A stretch of 64,000 nucleotides of DNA from Mesorhizobium sp. B2-3-12. GTDB lineage: Bacteria; Pseudomonadota; Alphaproteobacteria; Rhizobiales; Rhizobiaceae. The position numbers and the translations under genes are program-made. Under the pieces are notes generated by a model, which had not been told where the DNA came from, searched no databases, and saw only the letters and a program-made list of their open reading frames with translations. This document shows, piece by piece, positions 7,838 to 16,381 of the stretch (positions are counted from its first letter, which is position 1; every line of letters starts with the position of its first letter). The stretch covers positions 236,813 through 300,812 of the forward strand of contig NZ_VFVR01000009.1 in the NCBI RefSeq assembly GCF_006442205.1, read 5' to 3'.

Positions 7838-8413
7838 ATGAGCACTCAAACCATCCAGGCGCCCTCGGGCATTGCCGCATCGCAGTGGCTGAGATCCTAT
7901 TATTTCATCCGGGCCGGCTTTTCGGTCGCCTGGGTTGCGGCGGCCTTTACCCTTGGCAAAAGCGCGCCGCCGGTCGCGGCGCTCCTCCTGGTCGCCTACC
8001 CCCTATGGGACGCGATCGCCAACATCGTGGATGCGCAGCGCAGCGGCGGCCTGAAGGCCAATCCCAGCCAGGCGCTCAACGCGGCGGTGAGCACGATCAC
8101 CGCCATCGCGGTCGTCGTCGCGCTTGGACAGGGCCTGCACACCGTGCTGGCGGTGTTCGGGGCGTGGGCGGTTCTCTCCGGCCTGTTCCAGCTTGCCACC
8201 GGCGTGCGCCGTTGGCGGGCCGGCGCGCAATGGGCGATGGTGCTGAGCGGTGCGCAGTCGGCGCTTGCCGGCGGCTTCTTCATCAAGCAGGCAATCGGAG
8301 CAGCGTCGCCCGGCATCACCGACATCGCCCCCTATGCCGCGTTCGGCGCCTTCTATTTTCTCGTCTCGGCCATATGGTTGAGCGTCACGCAGGCACGCAA
8401 GCGCAGAGCTTGA
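7838..8413 (+). CDS. DUF308-like polytopic membrane protein
   Basis: 191 residues, about six hydrophobic segments (SVAWVAAAFTLG, PVAALLLVAYPLWDAIANIVDA, AVSTITAIAVVVALG, TVLAVFGAWAVLSGLFQLATGVRRWR, LSGAQSALAGGFFI, YAAFGAFYFLVSAIWLSV). The repeated GxxxLxxGVxxWR-type motif after a membrane helix is characteristic of DUF308/HdeD-like proteins. Its start has AGGAAAT upstream. Located divergently from an AraC regulator. HdeD-like proteins are linked to stress or acid resistance; function here unproven. Confidence 0.75.
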   Translation: MSTQTIQAPSGIAASQWLRSYYFIRAGFSVAWVAAAFTLGKSAPPVAALLLVAYPLWDAIANIVDAQRSGGLKANPSQALNAAVSTITAIAVVVALGQGLHTVLAVFGAWAVLSGLFQLATGVRRWRAGAQWAMVLSGAQSALAGGFFIKQAIGAASPGITDIAPYAAFGAFYFLVSAIWLSVTQARKRRA

Positions 8414-8442
8414 TCCTTGCGCGTGCCTAGGCTGGCCTGGCG

Positions 8443-9192
8443 TTAAAGCGCTGCCTCCAGCATGAGATAGGCTCCGAGCGCCAGCAGCCCGGCGAAGAAC
8501 ACCGTGCGAAAGGTCTCGACGCTCATCTTCTGGCGCAGCGCCTGGCCGACGAACATGCCGGCCAGCGCGGGCAGCAAGGCCAGCACCGACCCAGCCAGTT
8601 GCGCCGTCGGCGAGGCCAGCGCGCCGGTCCTGACCAGGCCGAAGCCGAGGGCCAAGGTCGACACGGTGAAGGAGAGGCCGAGGGCCTGGATCAGGTCTTC
8701 CCTGCCCAGCCGCAGCGATTGCAGGTAAGGCACCGCCGGAATGACGAAGACGCCGGTGGCGCCGGTGACCAGGCCGGTCGCCACGCCGACCAGAGGCGAC
8801 ATCCACGCTTCGTGGCGCGCCGGCGTGGTGAAGCCGGCCTTGGCGAGGCCCACAAGCGCATAGAACACCAGTGCTGTGCCAAGCCCGGCGGAGGCGATCG
8901 TCGTGTGCGCGCCGGTCAGCAGGCCGGCGCCGGCGACGGTGCCGATGACGACGCCGGCCATCATCGTCCACAGCCGCTTGCACAAGCCGCCGAAGGACGG
9001 GCCGGTGAACAATTGCCACAGGTTGGTGACCAGCGACGGGATCAGCAGCAGAGCAGCGGCCTGCGCCGGCGGCATGGTCACCGCCAGCAGGCCCATCGCC
9101 ACGGTCGGCAGCCCCATGCCGACGACGCCCTTGACCAGGCCGGCGGCGAGGAAGACGAAACCGATGAAGGCGACGGCGCCGATGCTCAGCAT
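8443..9192 (-). CDS. TauE/SafE-family membrane transporter
   Basis: 249 residues with about eight membrane helices in two homologous halves. The first begins GFVFLAAGLVKGVVGMGLPTVAMGLL, and the second repeats the motif as VGVATGLVTGATGVFVIPAVPYL, the G-x-x-G-x-x-G signature of the family. Members export sulfite, sulfoacetate or other organic anions. A LysR gene transcribed divergently at 9558 and a small exported protein gene lie between; the LysR protein is the likely regulator. Start codon context is poor and another ATG nearby is possible. Confidence 0.85.
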   Translation of the reverse strand: MLSIGAVAFIGFVFLAAGLVKGVVGMGLPTVAMGLLAVTMPPAQAAALLLIPSLVTNLWQLFTGPSFGGLCKRLWTMMAGVVIGTVAGAGLLTGAHTTIASAGLGTALVFYALVGLAKAGFTTPARHEAWMSPLVGVATGLVTGATGVFVIPAVPYLQSLRLGREDLIQALGLSFTVSTLALGFGLVRTGALASPTAQLAGSVLALLPALAGMFVGQALRQKMSVETFRTVFFAGLLALGAYLMLEAAL

Positions 9193-9231
9193 GGATGGGC
9201 GCTCAGCATGAGCCCGGGCACGCCGGTTGCT

Positions 9232-9435
9232 TCAGTCATGCAACAGCATGTCCGTCGCCTCGGCATCCCGGTTTGCCGGCGCGGCATCACGGCTGGCGGA
9301 AGCCGCCGCCACGGTGCATTCCCGCGAACCAGGACGCGTTTGCGCCATCGCAAGCGAGGCCACCGCGAGCGCCAGCACGATCGCCGCGCCTTCAAGAATG
9401 CCCAGCCCTCGCCGGCCTGTCGCTTTTTCGGTCAT
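9232..9435 (-). CDS. Small membrane-anchored or secreted protein
   Basis: 67 residues from the ATG at 9435, which has a GGAGA ribosome-binding site 9 bases upstream. One hydrophobic segment (GILEGAAIVLALAVASLAMA) follows a short basic N-terminus and ends in an Ala-x-Ala-like site; the remainder is short, polar and Ala/Asp rich with one Cys. It sits 39 bases upstream of the TauE/SafE gene in the same direction and could be co-transcribed. No family recognised. Confidence 0.5.
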   Translation of the reverse strand: MTEKATGRRGLGILEGAAIVLALAVASLAMAQTRPGSRECTVAAASASRDAAPANRDAEATDMLLHD

Positions 9436-9557
9436 CGCATATCTCCACGCCAAATGATTTGACTGAGATCCGGGTCGCCCACAATGTGGAAGTTGCGCTG
9501 CCAGCCTTCGGCCTGAACGAAGGCTGATCCGGCACGACACGATTTGCGGGAGCGAAA

Positions 9558-10430
9558 ATGCGCTTCGACCTCACCGATCTCAGGCTGTTCCTGCTGGTCG
9601 CCGAACGCGGCAGCATCACGCATGGCGCCGAACTCGCCGGCCTGGCGCTGGCCTCGGCCAGCGCGCGCATCAAGGGCATGGAGGAAAGCCTCGGCGCGCC
9701 GCTCCTGGAGCGGCGCCGGCGCGGCGTGGTGCCGACGGCGGCCGGACAGGCGCTGCTCCACCATGCGCGCGCCGTGCAGAACCAGATCGAGGCGATGGCC
9801 GGCGACCTCGGCGCCTATGCCACGGGCCTGCGCGCCCGCGTGCGGCTGATGGCCAACACGGCGGCGACCAGCGAACTTCTGCGCGAAGCAGTCCCTGCCT
9901 TCCTGGTCGCGCATCCCGGCATCGACATCGAGCTCGAGGAGCGCCCCAGCCATGAGATCGCCGAGGCCGTGGCCAACGGTGCGGCCGATCTCGGCATCGC
10001 CGCGACCTGGGCCGGGCTTGCGCATCTCGAGCAGAAACCGTTCTTCGTCGACCGCCTGGTGGTGATCACCGCGCGGAACCGGCCCGGCCTCGCAGGGCAT
10101 GGCGTCGGCATGGCCGATATCCTGGGCGAGGCCTTTGTCGGCTTGAGCGCCGGCCATGCCTTGCAGGAACACATCGCCCGCCAGGCGGCCCGGCTCGGCG
10201 GCCACCTGCATTTTCGCATCCGCGTGCCCGGTCTCGATAATGTCTGCCGGCTGGTCTCGCAAGGCGCCGGCATCGCCATCGTGCCCGAAAGTGCCGCGCG
10301 CCGCGCCGCCCGCACGCTGCGCGCCCTGCGGCTCGGCGATGACTGGGCAACGCGCCAGCTCAATCTCTGCGCCCGCAGCTTCGAGGCGCTGACGCCGCAG
10401 GCGAAACTGCTGGCGGCGGCGCTGGCGTGA
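9558..10430 (+). CDS. LysR-family transcriptional regulator
   Basis: 290 residues. The N-terminal winged HTH (MRFDLTDLRLFLLVAERGSITHGAELAGLALASASARIKGMEESLGAPLLERRRRGV) is complete, followed by the linker helix and a periplasmic-binding-protein-like effector domain from about 90. It is divergent from the small-protein/TauE pair, which makes these its likely targets. Confidence 0.92.
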   Translation: MRFDLTDLRLFLLVAERGSITHGAELAGLALASASARIKGMEESLGAPLLERRRRGVVPTAAGQALLHHARAVQNQIEAMAGDLGAYATGLRARVRLMANTAATSELLREAVPAFLVAHPGIDIELEERPSHEIAEAVANGAADLGIAATWAGLAHLEQKPFFVDRLVVITARNRPGLAGHGVGMADILGEAFVGLSAGHALQEHIARQAARLGGHLHFRIRVPGLDNVCRLVSQGAGIAIVPESAARRAARTLRALRLGDDWATRQLNLCARSFEALTPQAKLLAAALA

Positions 10431-10445
10431 GGCCAAGCCCCTTGC

Positions 10446-11144
10446 TCACACCACTTCGAGCACCTTGCCGGTATCATGCTGGCGCACGAAATCGACGCGG
10501 CCGCCGTCCCAGTGGTAGCTGTAGTGGCGGCCCTGGACCGGGACACCGATGACGTCGGGCCAGAAGATGCCGATGCACGCTCCGTCGGGCATGCGCACGC
10601 TGTTCCATACCAGCCCGTCGCTGCCCGAGGCCCGCAGCGCCCGTCCTTCGGCCTGCGAGGCGCTGTAGTCGTCCGGGTCGAGCACGCCGGGCACGGCGTT
10701 GACGTCGTCGAGGTCGCGGTCGACGCTGCCGATCAGCACGCGGAAATCGGCCGTCCAGCCCGGCGCCTCATGGGTGGCGCGCATGAATTTCTGGTGATGG
10801 TGGATGGTTTCGGCGAGCGCCACGTCCTCGCTGTCGCCGGCATAATAGATTCCGTAGCTGCCATCCGAGAAGCGGCCGGGCCGTAAGGTCGAACAATGCA
10901 CGAAAGGCGCCATGACGAAGCTGGCGCCGGGGCCGGAGACCCGCCTTGCGGCCGGCACCTTGCCGAGGTCGCCGAGCTCGAGCCGGATGCGCGGATTGGT
11001 CTTCTCCTCGACGGCGGCCAGCGCCTCCCAGTCGCGCGGGTCGGCAATGTCCTCGAACAGGTCAATCGGCGGATGGATGGAGCGGATGATGCGAAAAGTC
11101 TGGGGCCAGTGGACGCGGCGCCGGACCGCGAACCCACTCACCAT
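10446..11144 (-). CDS. RES-domain toxin of an Xre/MbcA-RES toxin-antitoxin system
   Basis: 232 residues from the ATG at 11144, overlapping the antitoxin gene by 7 bases. The domain carries the family's key residues: the first Arg-rich stretch (FAVRRRVHW), GRFSDGSYGIYYAGDSEDVALAETIHH with the conserved Tyr and Glu, and the later Ser in the SASQAEGRALRASGSDGLVWNS stretch. RES toxins degrade NAD+ by phosphorolysis or hydrolysis, as shown for MbcT-type members; that activity is by family. The longer upstream in-frame extension is not real, because the overlap with the antitoxin fixes the start. Confidence 0.9.
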   Translation of the reverse strand: MVSGFAVRRRVHWPQTFRIIRSIHPPIDLFEDIADPRDWEALAAVEEKTNPRIRLELGDLGKVPAARRVSGPGASFVMAPFVHCSTLRPGRFSDGSYGIYYAGDSEDVALAETIHHHQKFMRATHEAPGWTADFRVLIGSVDRDLDDVNAVPGVLDPDDYSASQAEGRALRASGSDGLVWNSVRMPDGACIGIFWPDVIGVPVQGRHYSYHWDGGRVDFVRQHDTGKVLEVV

Positions 11145-11548
11145 GCACCACGCTCCGCGTCGAGCCATTCGCGCATCGCCGCGAGATCGGAGATGTCGCC
11201 GCGCAGCATCAGGTCGAGCGCCGACTGGCCGCCGAATGTGGCATTGGGCTTGCGGATCCAGGCATAGCCGCGCGCCGGCTCGGTGAAGAGATAGCGCAGC
11301 CCTTTGTGGATGCCCATCAGATGCGCCATGCGGGTGCGCAGGTCGCGGTCGATCCGGCCGACGCCGCCTTCCTTCCAACGCGCCCAGGTGCGCGCCGAGA
11401 TGCCGCCAAGCAGCACGCAGGCCTCGAAGTCGGTGAGATTCCACGCCTTGAACAGATTGACCGTGGTACGCGCCAAGGCGCCGGCTTCTTCATCCGAAAT
11501 GGCCGGGCCGACCGTGGCCGGCGTCGTGGTAATGGCTTGAAGCTGCAT
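11138..11548 (-). CDS. Xre/MbcA/ParS-type antitoxin (DUF2384)
   Basis: 136 residues. The N-terminal HTH (ISDEEAGALARTTVNLFKAWNLTDFEACVLLGGISARTWARWKEG) precedes the toxin-binding C-terminal domain with LFTEPARGYAWIRKPNATFGGQSALDLMLRGDISDLAAMREWLDA, the motif that covers the RES active site in this family. It lies directly upstream of the RES toxin with overlap, the usual order. An inverted repeat over its own promoter predicts autorepression. Confidence 0.92.
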   Translation of the reverse strand: MQLQAITTTPATVGPAISDEEAGALARTTVNLFKAWNLTDFEACVLLGGISARTWARWKEGGVGRIDRDLRTRMAHLMGIHKGLRYLFTEPARGYAWIRKPNATFGGQSALDLMLRGDISDLAAMREWLDAERGAW

Positions 11549-11564
11549 GTTTAGACCTCGCTAA

Positions 11565-11599
11565 TGGCAGATATATAGCATGTATCTGCCAATTGGCAA
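11565..11599 (-). promoter_or_regulatory. TA promoter overlapped by palindromic operator
   Basis: On the minus strand a -35-like TTGCCA (11599-11594) and a -10-like TATATA (11577-11572) are 16 bases apart, ending 24 bases before the antitoxin start codon. A perfect 9-base inverted repeat (TGGCAGATA at 11565-11573, TATCTGCCA at 11583-11591) covers the spacer and -10, as expected for autoregulation by the HTH antitoxin. Confidence 0.65.
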
Positions 11600-11965
11600 G
11601 GATGGTCTGACTGAGCGTCCCTCTCCCGTCTCTATACGGGGAGAGGATGCCGGCAGGCAGGTGAGGGGCGGCGCCGACTTCGGCGGTTGGCGGTCTCCGT
11701 CAAACTGATATTGCCCGACGCTGCAAGACAAACATCGAAGCTGGCGCCGCCCCTCATTGTCCTGCCGGACATTTCTCCTCGTATAGTGACGGGGATAAAG
11801 GGGGGTGGCGGCGATGTCGGCGCTCTTTCTGAAATGTTGGCGATTGGCGAAATCCGCCACGAAAGCGTCCCTTCTCCCCGTCACTATACGGGGAGAAGAT
11901 GCCGGTTCACCCTCCCTAGCTGCATCGCAGCGAAGGATGGGCAGGCAGATGAGGGGCGGCGCCGG
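11600..11965. repeat. Cluster of RIME-like repeat modules
   Basis: Three hairpin modules of the CTCCCCGTCACTATACGGGGAG kind, with the flanking GATGCCGGCAGGCAGGTGAGGGGCGGCGCC and its complement, fill the 446-base gap between the antitoxin promoter and the aldehyde dehydrogenase stop. No gene is visible here. Confidence 0.75.
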
Positions 11966-11995
11966 CGCCTCTCCAGCTACGCGCTGCAGCCAGAA

Positions 11996-13429
11996 CTACT
12001 CCGCCGCCTCGTACCCCGCGATACCCTTGATCTCCAAGAAATCCTCCAGGCCGTATTCGGCATACTCCCGGCCATTGCCCGACTGCTTGTAGCCGCCGAA
12101 GGGCAGGCCGGCGTCCCATTGGGGATAATTGATGTAGACATTGCCCGATCGCATGCGCGCCGCCACGTCGCGCGCCTTCTGCAGGTCCTTGGCCTGGATA
12201 TAGGAGGCAAGGCCGTACACGGTGTCGTTGGCCTGCTCGACCGCCTGTTCCACCGTGTCATACGGCAGGATCGCCAGCACCGGCCCGAAAATCTCCTCGC
12301 GCGCGATGCGCATGTCGTGGGTGACGTCGGCGAACACGGTCGGCCTGATGTAATAGCCGCGGTTGAGTTCGGCCGGTCGGCCGGGGCCGCCGGCGACCAG
12401 CGTCGCACCCTCGTCGATGCCGGCCTGGATCAGGTCCTGGATCTTGTCGAACTGGACCTGACTGACGACAGGGCCGAGCTTGGTGTTGGCGCCGTCGGCC
12501 GGGCCGACCGTGAATTTTTCAGCCGCCACCTTGGCGTATCCGGCGGCCTCGTCGTGGCGGTCGCGCGGCACGAACATGCGCGTCGGCGCGTTGCAGGACT
12601 GGCCGCTATTGCTGAAGCAGCCGGCAACGCCCTTGGAAACGGCGGTGGCGAGGTCGACATCCGGGAACAGGATGTTGGCCGACTTGCCGCCAAGCTCCTG
12701 GTGCACGCGCTTGACCGTATCGGCGGCGGCCTTGGCCACCAATATGCCGGCCCGCGTCGAACCGGTGAACGACATCATGTCGATGTCGGGGTGGCTGGAC
12801 AGCGCCTGGCCGACGCCGGGACCGTCGCCGTTGACGAGGTTGAACACGCCCTTCGGCACGCCGGCCTCGTCGATGATCTCGGCGAAGATGATGGCGTCGA
12901 GCGGCGCGATTTCGGACGGCTTCAGCACCATGGTGCAGCCGGCGGCGAGTGCGGGACCGACCTTGCAGGTGATCTGGTTCAGCGGCCAGTTCCACGGCGT
13001 GATCAGGCCGACGACGCCGATCGGCTCCTTGACCACGAGATGATTGCCCTTGACGTGGCGGAACTGGAAATTCTTCAGCGTCTCGGCCATTTTGGTCAGA
13101 TGCGCCAGCCCAATGCCGACCTGGCTGTCGAGCGCCATCTGCCGTGGCGCGCCCATCTCGCGCGACACCGCGATCGCCAGGTCCTTGGAGCGCTTCTTGT
13201 AGACTTCGATGACGCGGTTCAGGATGTCGAGGCGCTCCTCGACCGAGGTGAAGCCATAGGTGTTGAAGGCGCGCTTGGCGGCGGCCACCGCCTTGTCGAC
13301 ATCGGCCTTGGCGCCGAGCGAGATCTGCGCGAAGGCGTCTTCATTCGACGGATCGATGACGTCGAGCGTGTTGGGCACGACGGGATCGACCCACGCGCCG
13401 TCGATATAGAACTGCAGATTGTGTGACAT
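11996..13429 (-). CDS. NAD(P)-dependent aldehyde dehydrogenase
   Basis: 477 residues from the ATG at 13429 (ribosome-binding site AGGAGAAA). Catalytic residues of the superfamily are present: Asn147 in PWNW, Glu245 in QELGGKSANI and Cys279 in SNSGQSCNAPTR; the nucleotide-binding FTGSTRAG segment is intact. Oxidises an aldehyde to the acid; substrate not predictable, although the IYKKRSKDLA / REMGAP pattern fits the broad betaine-aldehyde-like group. Single gene; a 20-base tandem repeat lies upstream. Confidence 0.9.
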   Translation of the reverse strand: MSHNLQFYIDGAWVDPVVPNTLDVIDPSNEDAFAQISLGAKADVDKAVAAAKRAFNTYGFTSVEERLDILNRVIEVYKKRSKDLAIAVSREMGAPRQMALDSQVGIGLAHLTKMAETLKNFQFRHVKGNHLVVKEPIGVVGLITPWNWPLNQITCKVGPALAAGCTMVLKPSEIAPLDAIIFAEIIDEAGVPKGVFNLVNGDGPGVGQALSSHPDIDMMSFTGSTRAGILVAKAAADTVKRVHQELGGKSANILFPDVDLATAVSKGVAGCFSNSGQSCNAPTRMFVPRDRHDEAAGYAKVAAEKFTVGPADGANTKLGPVVSQVQFDKIQDLIQAGIDEGATLVAGGPGRPAELNRGYYIRPTVFADVTHDMRIAREEIFGPVLAILPYDTVEQAVEQANDTVYGLASYIQAKDLQKARDVAARMRSGNVYINYPQWDAGLPFGGYKQSGNGREYAEYGLEDFLEIKGIAGYEAAE

Positions 13430-13523
13430 GGTTTTCTCCTGGGGTGCCGCATGGCCGGTCCGGCCGTAATATCGGGTCAGAAATAACGATGCGCGAACGG
13501 CGCTGTCAAACGCAACCCCCGAA

Positions 13524-13563
13524 GTGGTTGAGCCAGCGCGCCAGTGGTTGATCCAGCGCGCCA
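13524..13563. repeat. Two tandem 20-base units upstream of aldehyde dehydrogenase gene
   Basis: Two contiguous units (13524-13543 and 13544-13563) differ at a single base and begin GTGGTTGA; the following AAGTTGATCAGG may be a decayed third. Lies 95-135 bases upstream of the dehydrogenase start, so may be a regulator-binding tandem. Confidence 0.6.
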
Positions 13564-13590
13564 AGTTGATCAGGGCCGGCGACGAGCGGA

Positions 13591-13974
13591 CTATAGCAGC
13601 GTATGCCCGGCTTCGCCCAGCAAGCCTCTCGCCTTGGGCTCGTCCGCCGCTTTCACCAGCAGGTGATCGCCATCGAAGGTCGATACCAGGAAGATGCCCA
13701 GTTCGTTCTCCGACAGCGGCCGGATGACAGACAACACGATGCCGGTTTCGTCGAAGGCAAACGGCCCCTGCAATTTGAAGGCGATCCAGTTGCGATCGTG
13801 CTTGACGGCCTCCGGCACGCGATCCTGAAGGCAGGTTATCGAAAGTTCGTCATCGGTCCTGGTGATGCTGACGAAGCCTGGTCCGTCCGCCCAGGCAGGA
13901 ATGCCGTCACCGGCCTGAAGCCGCGAAATCGCATACAGGCCCGGGAGTTGCTTGAGCTTGATCCTGGCGGCCAT
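13591..13974 (-). CDS. ACT-domain protein
   Basis: 127 residues from the ATG at 13974, 2 bases after the stop of the acetyltransferase gene, so almost certainly one transcript. Two ACT-like beta-alpha-beta-beta units are visible: LYAISRLQAGDGIPAWADGPGFVSITRTDDELSITC and the second with DETGIVLSVIRPLSENELGIFLVSTFDGDHLLVKAAD. Such duplicated-ACT proteins bind small ligands, often amino acids; the ligand here is unknown. Confidence 0.82.
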   Translation of the reverse strand: MAARIKLKQLPGLYAISRLQAGDGIPAWADGPGFVSITRTDDELSITCLQDRVPEAVKHDRNWIAFKLQGPFAFDETGIVLSVIRPLSENELGIFLVSTFDGDHLLVKAADEPKARGLLGEAGHTLL

Positions 13975-13976
13975 CC

Positions 13977-14462
13977 TCACGCTCCGGTCGGTGGGCATCC
14001 AACGAGCCGCTTGCTCATGTAGACGGTCGTTCCGTTCAGGAACGGCTCCTCGCGATCGACCGTATAGCCAAGCTTGCGATAGAGCGACACATTGGCTTCG
14101 AAGGCACCGTTGGTCAACAGGCGGAGCTCCGGGCGACCTGCCGCGCGCGCCTTGGTTTCCGCGCGCTCCAGCAGCAGCCGGCCGATGCCCCTGCCCTGCG
14201 CCTGCGGCGCGACGCAGACATTCTCGACCCAGAGGTGATCGTCGGCGAGCATGGTCTCGATCATGCCGATGATGCTGTTCTCTGCCACGGCGAGTTCGAA
14301 CGGATGCGCGGCGACGGCCTTGTCGTAATCGGCACGCATCGGCAGCGGCTCGCGGCCGATCACCGGCACCCATTTGCCATAGGCGGCGCGCACGATGTCG
14401 CGGATGGCGGCAGCGTCGGCAGGCGCGGCCGGCCGAAACCGGATGGAAGGATTGGTGGTCAT
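13977..14462 (-). CDS. GNAT-family N-acetyltransferase
   Basis: 161 residues from the ATG at 14462, chosen because GGAGCC lies 9 bases upstream; an ATG six codons earlier is possible. The acetyl-CoA binding motif VCVAPQAQGRGIGRLLLERAE and the following ANVSLYRKLGYTV are classical. Substrate unknown. Co-transcribed with the ACT-domain gene immediately downstream. Confidence 0.88.
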   Translation of the reverse strand: MTTNPSIRFRPAAPADAAAIRDIVRAAYGKWVPVIGREPLPMRADYDKAVAAHPFELAVAENSIIGMIETMLADDHLWVENVCVAPQAQGRGIGRLLLERAETKARAAGRPELRLLTNGAFEANVSLYRKLGYTVDREEPFLNGTTVYMSKRLVGCPPTGA

Positions 14463-14831
14463 CGGAAAGGCTCCAGGCATGAAGAAGCCCGCCGGCGTAT
14501 TTCGCGGGCGGGCTGTGGAAACGAAGCGGATTTAGGAAGCCGGTCTTCGTCGTCGCACAATCAGCCTGCCGGCCCGCACGGGGCGGCGTCGCTTGCTGTC
14601 GGGGGGCGCGAGATCAACCATGGTGGCAGGCTGGAGCGGCAACCGTCACGCGTCAAGGCATCGTCTCGCCCGGTCATTGGGCCAACCGTCCACAGCGCCT
14701 GGCAAAGCAGTTCAAGCGAACCCTGCCAGAAACCGTTTCCTGTCGGATTCGTCTTTCTTAACGTTCGCACTGCTGTATACGGAACCGTTTTAGCCCGCCG
14801 ACGTTCACGGTGGTTAAATGGAACCTTGCGC
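14463..14831. other. Intergenic region before HWE kinase
   Basis: About 370 bases hold the divergent promoters of the acetyltransferase and the HWE kinase. Only the EcfG-type promoter listed separately can be supported; the rest shows no coding frame worth reporting. Confidence 0.5.
14781..14805 (+). promoter_or_regulatory. EcfG (general stress sigma) type promoter
   Basis: GGAAC at 14781-14785 followed after exactly 16 bases by CGTT at 14802-14805, matching the alphaproteobacterial EcfG consensus GGAAC-N16/17-cGTT. The start codon at 14832 leaves a short leader of about 20 bases. Confidence 0.7.
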
Positions 14832-16271
14832 ATGACGGACCTGTCGAACAGCTCGACGCTCGATCTATCCCATCAAATCCTCGATAATCTGCCCGTCGCC
14901 ATTTACACGACCGATAGCGAAGGCAGGATCACCTATTTCAACCGGGCCGCGGCCGATTTTGCCGGGCGCGAGCCCGAGCTCGGAAAAGACCAGTGGTGTG
15001 TCACGCACAAGCTGTTCACGACCGACGGGCAGGTGTTGCCGCACGACCAATGCCCGATGGCCGTTGCCTTGCGGGAGAACCGGCCGATCAGAAACCAGTC
15101 GGCCATCTCGCAGCGCCCGGACGGCACGCGCGTGCCTTTTCTTCCCTATCCCACCCCGCTCCATGACGAGCAGGGCAAGCTGGTGGGCGCCGTCAACATG
15201 CTGTTCGACCTCACCGATCGCCATCTTGCCGACGAGGCCAGGCATCATCTGTCGGCCATCGTGGAATCCTCCTTCGATGCCATCGTCAGCAAGGATTTGA
15301 ACGGCGTCATCAAGAGCTGGAACGCAGGCGCCCAACGCCTGTTCGGCTACACCGCCGACGAGACGGTCGGCAGGTCCGTGACCATGCTGATACCGGACGA
15401 CCACCTGGACGAGGAGCCGCGCATACTGGAGCGCATCCGCAAAGGCGAGCGGGTCGAGACCTACGAGACCATCCGCCGCCGCAAGGACGGCAGCCTCGTG
15501 CCCGTGTCCCTGACCATCTCGCCGGTACGCAACGCCGTCGGCCAGATCATCGGAGCCTCCAAGATCGCCCGCGACATTTCGCTGGCCAGGGAGAACGAAT
15601 ATCGCATCCGCATGCTGATGCGCGAGGTCAACCATCGGGTCAAGAACCAGTATTCCGTCATCATCTCGATGATCCGGGAAACCAGCAAGCGGTCCTCGAC
15701 GCCGACGGAGTTCGAACGCCAGGTGCGCGAGCGCATCATGGCGCTGTCGCTCTCGCATGACCTGCTGGTGTCAGGCGACTGGAGAGGCGCGACGATCTTC
15801 GAACTGCTGCTGGCACAGGCCAAACCGTTCGGCAACGAGGAGCGAATTTCCATGGCAGGCCCTTCCCTGACGCTGAACCCCAATGCCGTCCAGTATCTCG
15901 GCATCGCGTTTCATGAACTGGCGACCAATTCAGCCAAATACGGCGTGCTTTCGGCCGCTGAGGGAACGATATCGGTGCAATGGAAGGTGACCGGGGCAGG
16001 CGACCTGAAACGGTTCCAGCTGATCTGGAAAGAGCGCGATGGTCCCCAGGTGCAGAACATCGGCCATGGCGGTTTCGGAACCGTCGTGCTCCAGCGCGTC
16101 GCTCCAGCCGCTGTAAGCGGCACCGGCGTTCTCGAATATGACAACCACGGCGTCACCTGGACCCTTGAAGCACCCTCGTCGCAGCTCGAAGCCTCGGTCG
16201 ACAGCGAACACGTCGACCCGCAGGCGATCGACGAGGTCATCGGCGAACCGGAATTGGCAGTCCTTCCCTGA
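14832..16271 (+). CDS. PAS-PAS HWE-family sensor histidine kinase
   Basis: 479 residues. PAS 1 (about 10-130, ILDNLPVAIYTTDSEGRITYFNRAAA) and PAS 2 (about 135-255, IVESSFDAIVSKDLNGVIKSWNAGAQRLFGY) precede the HWE/HisKA_2 core: EVNHRVKNQYSVI with phospho-acceptor His268, and ELATNSAKYGVLS, the Asn box of this class. No membrane helix, so cytoplasmic. HWE kinases often act on the PhyR stress pathway, and the EcfG promoter in front agrees with that. No receiver gene adjoins it. Confidence 0.92.
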   Translation: MTDLSNSSTLDLSHQILDNLPVAIYTTDSEGRITYFNRAAADFAGREPELGKDQWCVTHKLFTTDGQVLPHDQCPMAVALRENRPIRNQSAISQRPDGTRVPFLPYPTPLHDEQGKLVGAVNMLFDLTDRHLADEARHHLSAIVESSFDAIVSKDLNGVIKSWNAGAQRLFGYTADETVGRSVTMLIPDDHLDEEPRILERIRKGERVETYETIRRRKDGSLVPVSLTISPVRNAVGQIIGASKIARDISLARENEYRIRMLMREVNHRVKNQYSVIISMIRETSKRSSTPTEFERQVRERIMALSLSHDLLVSGDWRGATIFELLLAQAKPFGNEERISMAGPSLTLNPNAVQYLGIAFHELATNSAKYGVLSAAEGTISVQWKVTGAGDLKRFQLIWKERDGPQVQNIGHGGFGTVVLQRVAPAAVSGTGVLEYDNHGVTWTLEAPSSQLEASVDSEHVDPQAIDEVIGEPELAVLP

Positions 16272-16381
16272 TGCCGCACTCGCAATCCGGCATTGGCGCG
16301 CTATGTCTCCCCCGAAAGCATTTCTCGCCGTCTGGAACAGTCGCATAACGATGCGGGTGGGGCAAAGCGCCGGAGCATGCC

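Noticed and set aside
11600..11965. Possible CRISPR-like repeats
   Set aside because: Units are palindromic RIME-like modules in both orientations without regular spacers.
11687..13426. 579-residue plus-strand frame
   Set aside because: Antisense to the aldehyde dehydrogenase; composition typical of a GC-skewed shadow frame.
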